From NCBI GenBank assembly GCA_019119395.1, contig DWXC01000033.1, forward strand, positions 49,854-113,853: DNA of 64,000 nt. Direction: 5' to 3'. The stretch is from Candidatus Borkfalkia stercoripullorum. GTDB lineage: Bacteria > Bacillota > Clostridia > Christensenellales > Borkfalkiaceae. Within the stretch, counting starts at the first letter, position 1, and each line of letters begins with the position of its first letter. Of this stretch, positions 33,747 to 43,300 are shown piece after piece. Position numbers and translations under genes: made by a program. A model generated the notes under the pieces. The model ran no database searches, was not told the DNA's origin, and saw nothing but the letters and a program-made list of their open reading frames with translations.

Positions 33747-34829
33747 TCAGATCCTTTCCGCGATGAGTTTGGTCATTTCGCTCCCTTTGACCTTTTTCAT
33801 GCCTTCGCTCATAATGTCCGCCGTGCGGTAACCCTCGTCGAGCACCTTGTTCACGGCGTCTTCCACCGCTTTCGCCTCTTCGGTCATATCGAAAGAGTCG
33901 CGCAGCATCATCGCCGCGGAGAGAATTGTCGCGATGGGGTTTGCGATGTCCTGCCCCGCGATGTCGGGCGCGGAGCCGTGTATCGGTTCATACAGCCCGC
34001 GCTTGGTCGCGCCGAGCGAAGAGGATGCCAGCATGCCGATGCTGCCCGTGATCTGCGCCGCCTCGTCGGAGAGGATGTCGCCGAAGATGTTGGAAGTGAG
34101 CACCACGTCGAACTGCGCGGGGTTTTTAACGAGCTGCATCGCCGTGTTGTCTACGAGCATGTCGGTCAGTTCCACGTCGGGATAGTCTTTTGCGACGTTG
34201 TGCACGACTTCCCTCCACAGGCGGGAAGATTCCAGAACGTTCGCCTTATCGATGGACATGACGTGTTTTCTGCGCTTTCTCGCCAGTTCGAATGCGATCT
34301 TTGCGATGCGCGTAACTTCCGAAACGTTGTACTTTTCGGTATCGTAAGCGTATTCGCCGCCCTCTTCGGTGCCCCTGCCGCGCTCGCCGAAGTAGATGCC
34401 GCCGATGAGTTCCCTCACGACCACGAGGTCGATGCCCTTTTCGGCGATGTCCTTACGGAGCGGGCAGGCGCCCGCCAATGCGGGGAAGAGTTTTGCGGGG
34501 CGCAGGTTGGAATACAGCCCGAGCGCCGAGCGGATCTTCAAAAGTCCCGCCTCGGGGCGAAGATGCCCGGGGAGCTTTTCGATGCGCTTGTCGCCGACCG
34601 CGCCGCCGACCGCGCCGAGCAGAACGCTGTCGGAAGCGAGACAGCGGTCGATGGTGTATTGGGGCAGGGGTTCGCCCGTCTCTTCGATGGCGCAAACGCC
34701 CATCAGAAGGTGTTCGAATTCAAATTCGTGGCCGAACTTTTCTCCGACCTTTTTGAGAACGGCGATCGCGCCGTCCGTGATCTCGGGGCCGATGCCGTCG
34801 CCCGCGAGCACTGCGATATGTTTTTTCAT
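33747..34829 (-). CDS. leuB: 3-isopropylmalate dehydrogenase
   Basis: A 360-residue NAD-dependent oxidative decarboxylase of leucine synthesis. Seen: GDGIGPEI near the start, [14 protein letters not shown], the catalytic [28 protein letters not shown] and the cofactor-binding [18 protein letters not shown]. The frame is open upstream of ATG 34829, but the RBS AGAGGTGA lies just before this ATG and the family starts here. It is the last gene of leuC-leuD-two membrane proteins-leuB. Confidence 0.96.
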   Translation of the reverse strand: MKKHIAVLAGDGIGPEITDGAIAVLKKVGEKFGHEFEFEHLLMGVCAIEETGEPLPQYTIDRCLASDSVLLGAVGGAVGDKRIEKLPGHLRPEAGLLKIRSALGLYSNLRPAKLFPALAGACPLRKDIAEKGIDLVVVRELIGGIYFGERGRGTEEGGEYAYDTEKYNVSEVTRIAKIAFELARKRRKHVMSIDKANVLESSRLWREVVHNVAKDYPDVELTDMLVDNTAMQLVKNPAQFDVVLTSNIFGDILSDEAAQITGSIGMLASSSLGATKRGLYEPIHGSAPDIAGQDIANPIATILSAAMMLRDSFDMTEEAKAVEDAVNKVLDEGYRTADIMSEGMKKVKGSEMTKLIAERI

Positions 34830-34852
34830 GAAAATCACCTCTGTTGATTCGT

Positions 34853-35449
34853 TCAAATAGAATTTTCTTCGCCGTAAAAGACGAATTTGTTTTTTGCGTT
34901 CATCGCGGTGTAGTCGAACACCGCGCGGTGGGTATGGTAAGCCGTGCGGGAAAGGAAGACGCTTTTGCCCGAGATCGCCGCGAGGTCTTTCGGGCAGAGG
35001 GCCGAGTACGATAAGAGCGGCGCGTCCCCGAGCAAGCGTTTTTTGATCTCGTTCAGCGTGTCGCTTCGTTTCAGCCATTCTTCCCGCGTAAAACGATCCG
35101 GGAGGGCGGGCACGGCACGCTTTTCCCGCAGGTATGCCTCCGCCTTTTCGGGCGGCAGGGCATAAAAAACGACCGAAAGGTTATCGCCCAGCGCGGCGCA
35201 GGGGAAATTCGCGTCGGCAGCCGCCGCGTAAAAGCGGGCGGCATAACGTATCCAGCTTACGGATAAGACCGCCGCGAACAGCAGTACGAACGCCGCAACG
35301 CCCGTCAACACCGCGCCGACGGGGAAAGGCGCCGCGAGCCACCCCGCTACGGCTGCGCCCGCAAATATCAGAAAGACGGCCGCGCACAGCGCGCAGACGG
35401 CATTCCTTTCGAATCGCAGCGTGTGCCGCTTTTGTTTCGCAGCATTCAT
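34853..35449 (-). CDS. membrane protein of unknown function (leu operon)
   Basis: A 198-residue protein with two adjacent membrane helices near 18-37 and 43-66, then a soluble domain of about 130 residues. Its ATG overlaps the TGA of the preceding gene (ATGA-type coupling). The soluble part shares a layout with the upstream protein: [23 protein letters not shown], then [18 protein letters not shown] against GKKIFVSERIYAYAATEE. The two are probably distant paralogues acting together. No known domain is recognised. Confidence 0.75.
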   Translation of the reverse strand: MNAAKQKRHTLRFERNAVCALCAAVFLIFAGAAVAGWLAAPFPVGAVLTGVAAFVLLFAAVLSVSWIRYAARFYAAAADANFPCAALGDNLSVVFYALPPEKAEAYLREKRAVPALPDRFTREEWLKRSDTLNEIKKRLLGDAPLLSYSALCPKDLAAISGKSVFLSRTAYHTHRAVFDYTAMNAKNKFVFYGEENSI

Positions 35450-36060
35450 TGCGCCGCACCGCCGGCGGGAGAATTTTTCAACAATTCGAAAGCATTCTTT
35501 TCACGGGCGGCCCGCCACGCCTCTTCCGTTGCGGCATAGGCGTATATGCGCTCGCTCACGAAAATTTTTTTGCCCTGCAAAAAGGGGAGATCTGCGGGGG
35601 TGAAATAGTCGAACTGGCGGTAGGGCGCGAGCGCCGAACGCAAGTTTTTCTCTTGGGAAAAGATCTCCGCTTGTTTCGCCCTTTCCGCCGCGGCGTCCGC
35701 GGGGCGTTCCCCGACGGGGCGGTAAAGCTCCGAAAACGTGTCGACGCAGAACTGCACGTATTTGCGTACGGCATCCTCGCCTCCGCCGAAAATTTCGAGA
35801 TGCCCGAACTCGTTCACGAACGCGTACGGTGCGTCCGCCGACTGCGACATGTTGCGGAAAGCGCGCCAGGCGCGCAGCTGAACTGCCGCGTTCGCCCCGC
35901 CCGCGAGCAGGCACAGGCACGTCAGCGCCAAAAAGAATATCCCGAAGGTGCGGTTCATCTGCCACATGCCCGCGGTCAGCGCCGCGAGTATGACGGCGAC
36001 CCCGCCGCTGATGACTGCGGCGGTGATCATGGAATTTTTCCTTCCGCGTATCTTCTTCAT
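35446..36060 (-). CDS. membrane protein of unknown function (leu operon, paralogue)
   Basis: A 204-residue protein with two membrane helices (about 11-30 and 38-57) and a soluble C-terminal domain related by pattern to the next gene (FDYFTPADLPFLQGKKIFVSERIYAY). GGAGGAACG precedes the ATG at 36060. It lies 51 bases after leuD ends and before leuB, so it is very probably cotranscribed with leucine genes. No function can be assigned. Confidence 0.75.
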   Translation of the reverse strand: MKKIRGRKNSMITAAVISGGVAVILAALTAGMWQMNRTFGIFFLALTCLCLLAGGANAAVQLRAWRAFRNMSQSADAPYAFVNEFGHLEIFGGGEDAVRKYVQFCVDTFSELYRPVGERPADAAAERAKQAEIFSQEKNLRSALAPYRQFDYFTPADLPFLQGKKIFVSERIYAYAATEEAWRAAREKNAFELLKNSPAGGAAQ

Positions 36061-36110
36061 ATGCGTTCCTCCGCGGGGCCGTGCCGCCTTGTTCCGGGGG
36101 CGGAAAGGCT

Positions 36111-36605
36111 TTACTTTGCCTGTTTCGCCTTGATGGATGCGATCAGGCCGCCCTTGTCGATGATGTTCTGAATAAATTCGGGGAAGGGTTCCGCCTGAAA
36201 TTTCTGCCCCGTCGTTTCGTTCACGATCTCGCCTTTGGAAAGGTCGCAGGATACGATGTCGCCCGCCTTGATGTTCTTGACCGCTTCGGGGCATTCCAGA
36301 ATGGGCAGCCCGATGTTGATGGAGTTGCGGTAGAAGATGCGCGCGAAGGAATTTGCGATGACGAGCGAAATGCCGCTCGCCTTGATGGCGATGGGCGCGT
36401 GCTCGCGCGAAGAGCCGCAGCCGAAGTTGTCTTCCGCGACGATGATGTCGCCCTTTTTCACCTTTTTCACGAAGTCTTTGTCGATGTCTTCCATGCAGTG
36501 GGAGGCAAGCTCGGCTTCCGAAGTGGTGTTAAGGTATCTTGCGGGGATGATGACGTCCGTGTCGACGTCGCTTTTATATCTGAAAACTGTTCCGCGTACT
36601 TGCAT
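36111..36605 (-). CDS. leuD: 3-isopropylmalate dehydratase small subunit
   Basis: A 164-residue swivel-domain subunit. Seen: [13 protein letters not shown] (about 13-25), [13 protein letters not shown] (about 59-71) and [18 protein letters not shown]. With LeuC it isomerises 2- to 3-isopropylmalate. An AGAGGTGA site precedes the start, 21 bases after leuC ends. Confidence 0.96.
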   Translation of the reverse strand: MQVRGTVFRYKSDVDTDVIIPARYLNTTSEAELASHCMEDIDKDFVKKVKKGDIIVAEDNFGCGSSREHAPIAIKASGISLVIANSFARIFYRNSINIGLPILECPEAVKNIKAGDIVSCDLSKGEIVNETTGQKFQAEPFPEFIQNIIDKGGLIASIKAKQAK

Positions 36606-36626
36606 TTTCGTTCACCTCTTATAAAA

Positions 36627-37889
36627 TTATTGAATGTCCGCAGGGCTTGCCAGTTTGCCCGCGACCGCGCTCGCCGCCGCAACGTAAGGGGAAGCGAGGT
36701 ATACTTCGCTGTCCACATGCCCCATGCGCCCGACGAAGTTGCGGTTGGTCGTGGCGACCGCCCGTTCGCCCGCCGCCAGGATGCCCATGTGCCCGCCGAG
36801 GCAGGGCCCGCAGGTAGGGGTGGAAACGACCGCGCCCGCGTCGACGAATATGTCGAACAGCCCTTCGTGCATCGCCTGCTTCCAGATGGTGTTGGTCGCG
36901 GGGATGACGATGCAGCGCACGCCCTTTGCGACGTGTTTGCCTTTGAGTATCTCCGCCGCGATGCGAAGGTCGGAAATGTGCCCGTTCGTGCAGGAGCCGA
37001 TGACGACCTGATCGATCTTCACCTCGCCCCACGCCTCGGGCGTTCTCGTGTTTTCGGGCAGGTGCGGGAAGGCGACCGTGGGTTCGAGCTTGCTCATGTC
37101 CACTTCGATCACTCTCTCGTATTCCGCGTCTGCGTCCGCCTCGAAGGCGCGTATCTCGCGCTTGAACCTGCCGTTCAGATATTCGCGCGTCACGTCGTCC
37201 ACGGGGAAAATGCCGTTCTTCGCGCCCGCTTCGATCGCCATGTTGCAGATGGTGAAACGGTCGTCGATGGAAAGGTACTGCACGCCGTCGCCCGTGAACT
37301 CCATCGACTTATACAGCGCGCCGTCCACGCCGATGAGGCCGATGATGTGCAAAATCACGTCTTTGCCGCAAATGTACTTTGCGGGCTTGTTTTTGAGCAC
37401 GAATTTGATGGCGGAAGGCACTTTGAACCAGCACTGCCCGCTCATCATGCCCGCCGCCATGTCCGTCGAGCCTACGCCCGTGGAAAAGGCGCCGAGCGCG
37501 CCGTACGTGCAGGTGTGGCTGTCCGCTCCGATGACCAGGTCGCCCGCGCCCACGAGCCCCTGTTCGGGCAAAAGGGCGTGTTCGATGCCCATGCGGCCCA
37601 CGTCGAAGAAGTTGTCTACGCCGTACTTATTGGCGAAGTTGCGCACCGTTTTGACCTGTTCGGCCGCCTTGATGTCTTTGTTCGGGGTGAAGTGATCCAT
37701 CACCATGCTCACTTTGGCGGGGCACTTGATGCAGGAAAAGCCCGCCTTTTCAAATTCTTTTACCGCGACGGGCGAAGTGATGTCGTTGCCGAGCACCATG
37801 TCCAGCTCCGCGTTGATGAGCTGGCCCGCCTTTACGCTTTCGAGCCCCGCGTGGTATGCGAGGATCTTCTGAGACATTGTCATTCCCAT
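36627..37889 (-). CDS. leuC: 3-isopropylmalate dehydratase large subunit
   Basis: A 420-residue aconitase-family [4Fe-4S] protein. Seen: [30 protein letters not shown] (first cluster Cys), [18 protein letters not shown], and [14 protein letters not shown] (remaining cluster Cys pair). It is the archaeal/clostridial short type that pairs with a separate LeuD. It is the first gene of the operon, divergent from a LysR gene. AAGGAG lies about 12 bases before the first ATG, and the second ATG (MSQK) is also possible. Confidence 0.96.
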   Translation of the reverse strand: MGMTMSQKILAYHAGLESVKAGQLINAELDMVLGNDITSPVAVKEFEKAGFSCIKCPAKVSMVMDHFTPNKDIKAAEQVKTVRNFANKYGVDNFFDVGRMGIEHALLPEQGLVGAGDLVIGADSHTCTYGALGAFSTGVGSTDMAAGMMSGQCWFKVPSAIKFVLKNKPAKYICGKDVILHIIGLIGVDGALYKSMEFTGDGVQYLSIDDRFTICNMAIEAGAKNGIFPVDDVTREYLNGRFKREIRAFEADADAEYERVIEVDMSKLEPTVAFPHLPENTRTPEAWGEVKIDQVVIGSCTNGHISDLRIAAEILKGKHVAKGVRCIVIPATNTIWKQAMHEGLFDIFVDAGAVVSTPTCGPCLGGHMGILAAGERAVATTNRNFVGRMGHVDSEVYLASPYVAAASAVAGKLASPADIQ

Positions 37890-37925
37890 GATAGCGTGAT
37901 CTCCTTGTCTTTTTTTATTTTTAAT

Positions 37926-37962
37926 TTGACAGCATTATATCACATATGATATAATTTGTAAA
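37926..37962. promoter_or_regulatory. overlapping divergent leuC / lysR promoters on one palindrome
   Basis: Plus strand: TTGACA (37926-37931), 18 bp, TATAAT (37950-37955). Minus strand: TTTACA (complement of 37957-37962), 17 bp, TATAAT (complement of 37934-37939). The two -10 boxes are the arms of a perfect 9+4+9 inverted repeat (37934-37955). RNA polymerase cannot occupy both, and the palindrome is a natural LysR-type operator. Confidence 0.8.
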
Positions 37963-38040
37963 CGATTTATAAAATAGATAATTTCTATTGCTTTCATCGA
38001 AAAACCGAATCGCGGCGCGTTTCGCCGCGGGGGAGGGGAA

Positions 38041-38892
38041 ATGAACACCGAATCGATCAAAACGTTTATCATGCTTTCCAAACTCAAGAACTTCACGCGG
38101 ACGGCGGAGCGGATGTACGTGGCGCAGTCCACCGTCACCAACCGCATCGGCGAGCTCGAAAACGAAACGGGCAAAAGGCTGTTCGTGCGCAAGCAGGGCG
38201 GGGTGGAACTCACCGAAGAGGGCGAACTGTTCCTCGGCTACGCCGAGCGCATAGCCGAACTCGAGGACACGTTTATCCAGCAGGTGAACGCCGCCGCGCG
38301 GTATTCCAAAAAGCTGCGCATCGGTACGATCAACGCGGTGTACGAGAGCGAACTGTACCCGCTCGTCAGCGGATATTGCAGGAACGAGCCGGACGTTGCC
38401 GTCAAAGTCGTGCTGGGGCATTCGGCGGACCTTTTGCGCATGCTGCAGGACGACGTGGTGGACGTCGCCTTTTCGTACATACCGCTCAAGCGTGCGGGGT
38501 TCGTGTGCAGAAAGTTTTCGGCCGACGAATTCGTCCTTCTGGCAAGCCCCGCCGCCAACGAATACAAGCGCGGCATCACGAAGGAGCAGCTCATTTCCTC
38601 CCGCTACCTTATGTGCAATTTCGCGTTCGGCGACGCGGGCGAATTCGTGCGCTCCCTCTTCCCGCCCCGCCACGCGTTCGGGTTCGAGATAGACAACAGC
38701 AGCAAGGTCATCGACTATCTGAAAGACGGGCTCGGTTACAGCTTTCTGCCCCGCAAAATGGCGGAGCGGGAAATTTCCGCCGGGGAATTGGAGATCGTGC
38801 AGCCCGTCGGTTTTTCCGCTCCCGAAATCGTGAGTTACTGTTCTTATAAAAAAGGGTGCGAAGCGGCGGAACATTTTCTCGAAATGGCATGA
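38041..38892 (+). CDS. LysR-family transcriptional regulator
   Basis: A 283-residue LTTR. The N-terminal winged HTH has FTRTAERMYVAQSTVTNRI (about 18-36) and LFVRKQGGVELTEEG. A periplasmic-binding-like effector domain follows (about 88-283). It is divergent from leuC and shares its promoter region, so it is likely to control leucine genes in response to a pathway intermediate, as LeuO/IlvY-type regulators do (inference). GGGGGAGGGGAA precedes the ATG. Confidence 0.92.
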   Translation: MNTESIKTFIMLSKLKNFTRTAERMYVAQSTVTNRIGELENETGKRLFVRKQGGVELTEEGELFLGYAERIAELEDTFIQQVNAAARYSKKLRIGTINAVYESELYPLVSGYCRNEPDVAVKVVLGHSADLLRMLQDDVVDVAFSYIPLKRAGFVCRKFSADEFVLLASPAANEYKRGITKEQLISSRYLMCNFAFGDAGEFVRSLFPPRHAFGFEIDNSSKVIDYLKDGLGYSFLPRKMAEREISAGELEIVQPVGFSAPEIVSYCSYKKGCEAAEHFLEMA

Positions 38893-38900
38893 TCGGCGCG

Positions 38901-38978
38901 CTGTTGTGCATAAATGTGCGCGGAATTGTGGATAAAGTCGTATAAAATTGTCCGAACTTGTGTAAAAATTGTAAAAAA
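38901..38978. repeat. DnaA-box-containing repeat, copy 1
   Basis: AT-rich segment with TGTGCATAA (38905-38913) and TGTGGATAA (38927-38935), both matching TTATNCACA on the opposite strand. The sequence ATTGTGGATAAAGT and the following TTGTAAAAAA element recur after the SIS gene (39856-39922). The bases 38979-39118 hold nothing else recognisable. Confidence 0.6.
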
Positions 38979-39118
38979 CGCGAGAAAACGGGGCAAAAAC
39001 CGCTTGTTTTGTAGAAAAATCGGGCGGATTCGTCCGTCGGGCAAATCCCGCGCCCGTGCGGCGGGGTATGATTTTGCGCCCCGCGGACGGGAAGTTTTTT
39101 GCGGAACGGCCGCGCGGG

Positions 39119-39147
39119 TTGCTTTTTTGCGCGATGTGTGTTACAAT
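39119..39147 (+). promoter_or_regulatory. promoter of the SIS gene
   Basis: TTGCTT at 39119-39124, 17-bp spacer, TACAAT at 39142-39147. Confidence 0.7.
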
Positions 39148-39187
39148 ACCGTCAAATATTTTGCCGCCTTCGCGGCGGGGGAGAACT

Positions 39188-39850
39188 ATGGAGTTAAAGA
39201 TACATACGCCCGAAAGGGAAGAAGAGGAACTGTTCGCGCGCTATCCCGCGCTGGAATGCTGCCGGGGGGATGTGCGCGCCCTGTATGAGGCGTGCGCGCG
39301 CGCTTTTGAGCGGGGCGGCAAACTGCTCGTCGCGGGCAACGGCGGGAGTGCGGCCGATTCGGAGCACATCGTGGGGGAATTGATGAAGTCCTTCAAGATC
39401 AAACGCCCCGCCGACGGAAAACTGGCGGGGGCGCTTTCCGAAAAATTCGGGGAAGAGGGCGCGCGCATCGCGCGCGGGCTGGAAGGCTGTCTCCCCGCGA
39501 TCCCGCTCACGTCCATGCCCGCCCTTTCCACGGCGTTCATGAACGACGCCGACCCCGAACTCGCGTTTTCGCAGATGCTTTCGGGTTACGGCAGGGAGGG
39601 GGATGTTTTCCTCGGCATCACGACGAGCGGCAACTCCCGCAACGTCTGCGCCGCGCTGATGACGGCGAAGGCGATGGGGATGACGGCGGCTGCGCTCACG
39701 GGCGAAGGGGGAGGCAAGGCGGCGGCGCTCGCGGACGTCTGCGTCTGCGTACCCGCAAAGGAAACGTTTGCCGTGCAGGAATATCACCTGCCCGTGTATC
39801 ACGCCCTCTGCGCCATGCTGGAAGCGCGCTTTTTCGGCTCGCGGCGCTGA
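39188..39850 (+). CDS. gmhA: SIS-domain isomerase, GmhA/DiaA family
   Basis: A 220-residue SIS protein with LLVAGNGGSAADSEHIVGEL (about 48-67), GITTSGNSRNV and the C-terminal VQEYHLPVYHALC with the metal-binding His/Glu-type residues of GmhA. GmhA makes D-glycero-D-manno-heptose 7-phosphate from sedoheptulose 7-phosphate. No other heptose gene is nearby, so a related phosphosugar role or a DiaA-like DNA-replication role is possible. The ATG at 39188 follows GGGGGAG. Confidence 0.85.
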   Translation: MELKIHTPEREEEELFARYPALECCRGDVRALYEACARAFERGGKLLVAGNGGSAADSEHIVGELMKSFKIKRPADGKLAGALSEKFGEEGARIARGLEGCLPAIPLTSMPALSTAFMNDADPELAFSQMLSGYGREGDVFLGITTSGNSRNVCAALMTAKAMGMTAAALTGEGGGKAAALADVCVCVPAKETFAVQEYHLPVYHALCAMLEARFFGSRR

Positions 39851-39855
39851 CCGTT

Positions 39856-39922
39856 TTGCACATAAAACTGCGGATATTGTGGATAAAGTTGTATATAAAT
39901 TGTATATAAATTGTAAAAAAGG
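39856..39922. repeat. DnaA-box-containing repeat, copy 2
   Basis: It carries TGTGGATAA (39878-39886) in the same ATTGTGGATAAAGT context as copy 1, then a tandem TTGTATATAAA pair (39889-39910) and TTGTAAAAAA. Confidence 0.6.
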
Positions 39923-39942
39923 CGGGTTTTCCGCCTTTTTTT
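39915..39942 (+). terminator. terminator of the SIS gene
   Basis: AAAAAAGGCGG (39915-39925) and CCGCCTTTTTT (39931 onward), T7 tail. Confidence 0.85.
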
Positions 39943-40276
39943 GATGCTGTAAAACCGAAAACCGCATAAAAAAGTGGAAAAAATCCGGTTTTTCAGGCTT
40001 CGAACCCGAAAAACCGATAAACGCCGCCGCGCATGCCATGCGCGGCGGCGTTCTCCGTTTCATAAAGAATGCCGCCCGAAGATGCGGAGCGCCGCTTATA
40101 AAAATGTAAAACGCGGCCCGAAAACCGTTCCGCATATGCGCGCGGAAATCTCTCGGAAAGCCGCCCCGCGCAGGACGCCGCGGGCGGGCACGGGCGGGCT
40201 TTTTATGCCCCGCCCGAAGTTTTTCCGGGGAGAGAAGCTCCGTCCGCGCAAGGGGCTCGGGAAGTGGGGTAAAATT
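39943..40276. other. intergenic stretch before the carbohydrate operon
   Basis: About 330 bases without a credible gene. It contains a perfect 14-bp inverted repeat (40021-40034 and 40038-40051, loop GCC) without a clear T-run, then GC-rich sequence up to the promoter. Confidence 0.5.
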
Positions 40277-40322
40277 GCATTAAATTTAATGCTTGACAAA
40301 TTGTCGAGGGGGGGGGTATAAT
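40277..40322 (+). promoter_or_regulatory. promoter with G9 tract and adjacent palindrome
   Basis: Perfect palindrome GCATTAAATTTAATGC (40277-40292) abuts TTGACA (40293-40298). TATAAT is at 40317-40322. The 18-bp spacer includes nine consecutive G (40308-40316). Loss of one G would give the optimal 17-bp spacing. It drives the whole downstream operon unless hidden promoters exist. Confidence 0.85.
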
Positions 40323-40389
40323 ATACTTGTACCTTGAAGCACCCGCCCGGAATGCGGCGGCGAAGAGGGAATTAAGGAAAGGAGGAAAA

Positions 40390-43300
40390 ATGATGAAGAA
40401 CAGAAAACATCTATGGATCGTTTCTTTTCTTCTGGCACTGTGTGCATGCGCGATCTTTGCCGCATGCAACAAAAACGATGGGCCTACGGGCGGCGATGAG
40501 CCTGCGGCGGTCGAGACGATTTCTATCTCGAATGAAAGCGCTCTGACCGCCGAATGGATTCTCGGCAGCGCGGACAGGACGGTACACGTCACGTTCACGC
40601 CCGAAACGCTCACCGAGGAGAACACGCAGTTCACGGTGGAGTCGAGCGATACCGACGTCGTCACCGTAAACGGCAAGTCTATCAAGGCGGTGGGCGCGGG
40701 CACGTCTACCATTACCGTCAAGGCGGGCGACGCTACCGACTCGGTGAACGTTACCGTCAGCATCGGGGATCCCACGATCGAAGTCGCGGGAGACACGGTC
40801 AACGCGGTCGAAGGCATCGCGACGTCCGTTCAAAATCTCGTTCTGGCGGAAGCGTGCGACGGCACCGATCTGACCGATTCCGTGGAACTCACCTTTGACG
40901 ACACGGACAACATTACATACGACGAGGAGAAAGGCACGGTCACCTTCGCCGAAGTGGGCGAATACGAACTGACCTTCACCGTCGCCGACCCGAGAGACGC
41001 GGCCAAGACGGCTTCCGTCGACGTCGTTGTGAACGTCGCGCGCAACCCGATCACGACGAGCAACGTCGACTTCTCGTACAGCAACATGTACGGCGACGAA
41101 TCGGCGCAGACCGTTTCCACCTCTTCGGGCGAACTCGCCTATGCTTACTACAACACGACGGCGAGCAAGCTGTACTATGCGGAGGCCACGTTCGACATCG
41201 GTTCGCCTCATCAGGGCGTGCAGGTCGGCCTCGGCCACTTTATCCCCGGCAACACCAAACGCATGGTCGGCATGGGCGTGGATCGCGGAGACAGAAACTT
41301 CAAGATCAAGGATATCGACTGGATCAAGACGCCCAACCCCGATTTCCAGGAGGGCAATCCTTGGACGAGTTCGAACGGTGCTCCGTATGCGGAAGCGAAT
41401 TATGCGCTGTATAATTACAGGCTGGCCGAATTCAGGGGGCTCACCGACGACGACGCGAGCCACGTGAAGTTCGCCGTTGCCCGCGTGGACGACATGATGT
41501 ACGCCTTCGTGAACGATCAGTATGTTGCGAGCGTGGTGTTCGACTATTATCGCATTGTGGATACCGTCCCGGGCATCATCGGAACGATGTGGTCTACCAC
41601 GCAGGTTTCGGGCATGAGTTGGCTTTCGGGCAGCGAAGCGCAGGCCAAGATCGATTCCCTCATCGGGGACGGTCAGATGATCAATGCTTATTCGCCTGAC
41701 AGTTGGGCTCTCAATTCAATGACCAATTTTGCAACCTGTGTCGATAATATCGGCGCGGACGAAAACGGTCTCAAATATGATTATACGAGCATCAACAATA
41801 TCGGCAACGATTCCATGGTCAGCCCGTATATCTACTTCGAAGGCGACTTTACGTTTGAGTGGATCTATAAGAATACCGGCAAGAACGACAATCCGACCTA
41901 CGGCAAGGCGCAGATGTATCTCGAAGTCAGGGATTGGCGCGCGATAACGCCGATATTCAACCTCGGCGAACGTCGCAACGACAGTAAATTCCTGCTCGAC
42001 AAGTTGCCCGACGCGTCCGATTCCGAAGTTACAGATAAATGGTATCAGCCCGACTTTGGTGATTTCGACTTCTCCGAGGGTACTCGTTATACCGTCACCC
42101 GCACGTTGGGCGAATCGGCGGCAACGTATGTGCTCACGGTCACATCGGTGGCGAACCCGTCGCAGACGTATTCCCGCACGATCGAATATTCGGGCGCACG
42201 TTGGAGTGAACCTGCTATTCTCATCTGGAAGAACGAGTTTGTTTCGGGCGAATATTCGGGCATCAAGTGGGAAGCGTTCGATGAGGACGCGCCCACCGAC
42301 CCGCTCGCCGTTTCCATCACCAACAAATCGGCGCTTGCCTCCGAGTGGATCCTGGGCGAAGGCGCCCGCACGGTGGATATCGCCTTCACGCCCGACAACT
42401 TCATGGCGGATGTCAACTATGAAGATTACACCGTTACATCGAGCAATACAGACGCAGTCACCGTAAACGGCAGAACGCTGACCGCCGTGGGCGTCGGCAA
42501 AACGACGATCACCGTCCAGGCGGGCGACGCCACCGACTCGGTGGAAGTGTTCGTAATGGAAAGCATGCCGACGGGCATCGAAATTTCCAACGAGAGCGAA
42601 CTGACCGCCACATGGGTGGTGGGCGACGCCGACCGCACCGTGCACGTCACGTTCACCCCGGGCGATCTCACCGAGGACACTGCTCCGTTCACGGTCGAGT
42701 CGAGCGATCCCGAAGTCATCCGCGCAGACGGCAAAAAACTCGTCGCGGTCGGCGCGGGCACGGCTACCATCACGGTCAAAGTGGGCGACGCGACGGACAC
42801 GGTTGAAATCACCATATCCCTCGCGGATCCTACGATCACCGCCGAAGATCCGATCGACGTCGTGTACGACAAAACGTATGACCTTTCCGACCTCGTTGCC
42901 GTCGAATCGTGCGACGGGATCGACCTGTCCGACAGCGTAGAGGTCTCCTTCTCGCAGGACGGCATTACGTACGATGAGGATAACGGCACCATCTCCTTCG
43001 GGCATGATTCGGCCGAGTACACCGTAACGTTCACGGTCAGCGACCCCCGCGACGGCAGTTTCACCGCAACCAAAACGGTCACCTTCAAGGTGTACAGGAA
43101 TCCGCTCGGCACGTCTAACTACGAGTTCACGTTCTCCAATGTAGCGGACGGCGACGCGGCGCAGACGGCTACCATCGATAGGGATAACCTCGCTTACGCT
43201 TACTATAATACGACGGCGAGCAAATTGTACTATGCGGAAGCCACCTTCGATATCAAAGTACCGCACGCGGGCGTGCAGGTCGGCCTCGGCCACTTTATCC

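Noticed and set aside
34830..35078. 83-residue N-terminal extension of leuB
   Set aside because: A good RBS and the family start are at 34829; the extension overlaps the upstream membrane protein and is Arg/Pro-rich noise.
38901..39922. Chromosomal origin of replication
   Set aside because: Only three DnaA-box-like 9-mers are seen, and no dnaA, dnaN, gyrB or clear unwinding cluster is in the window.
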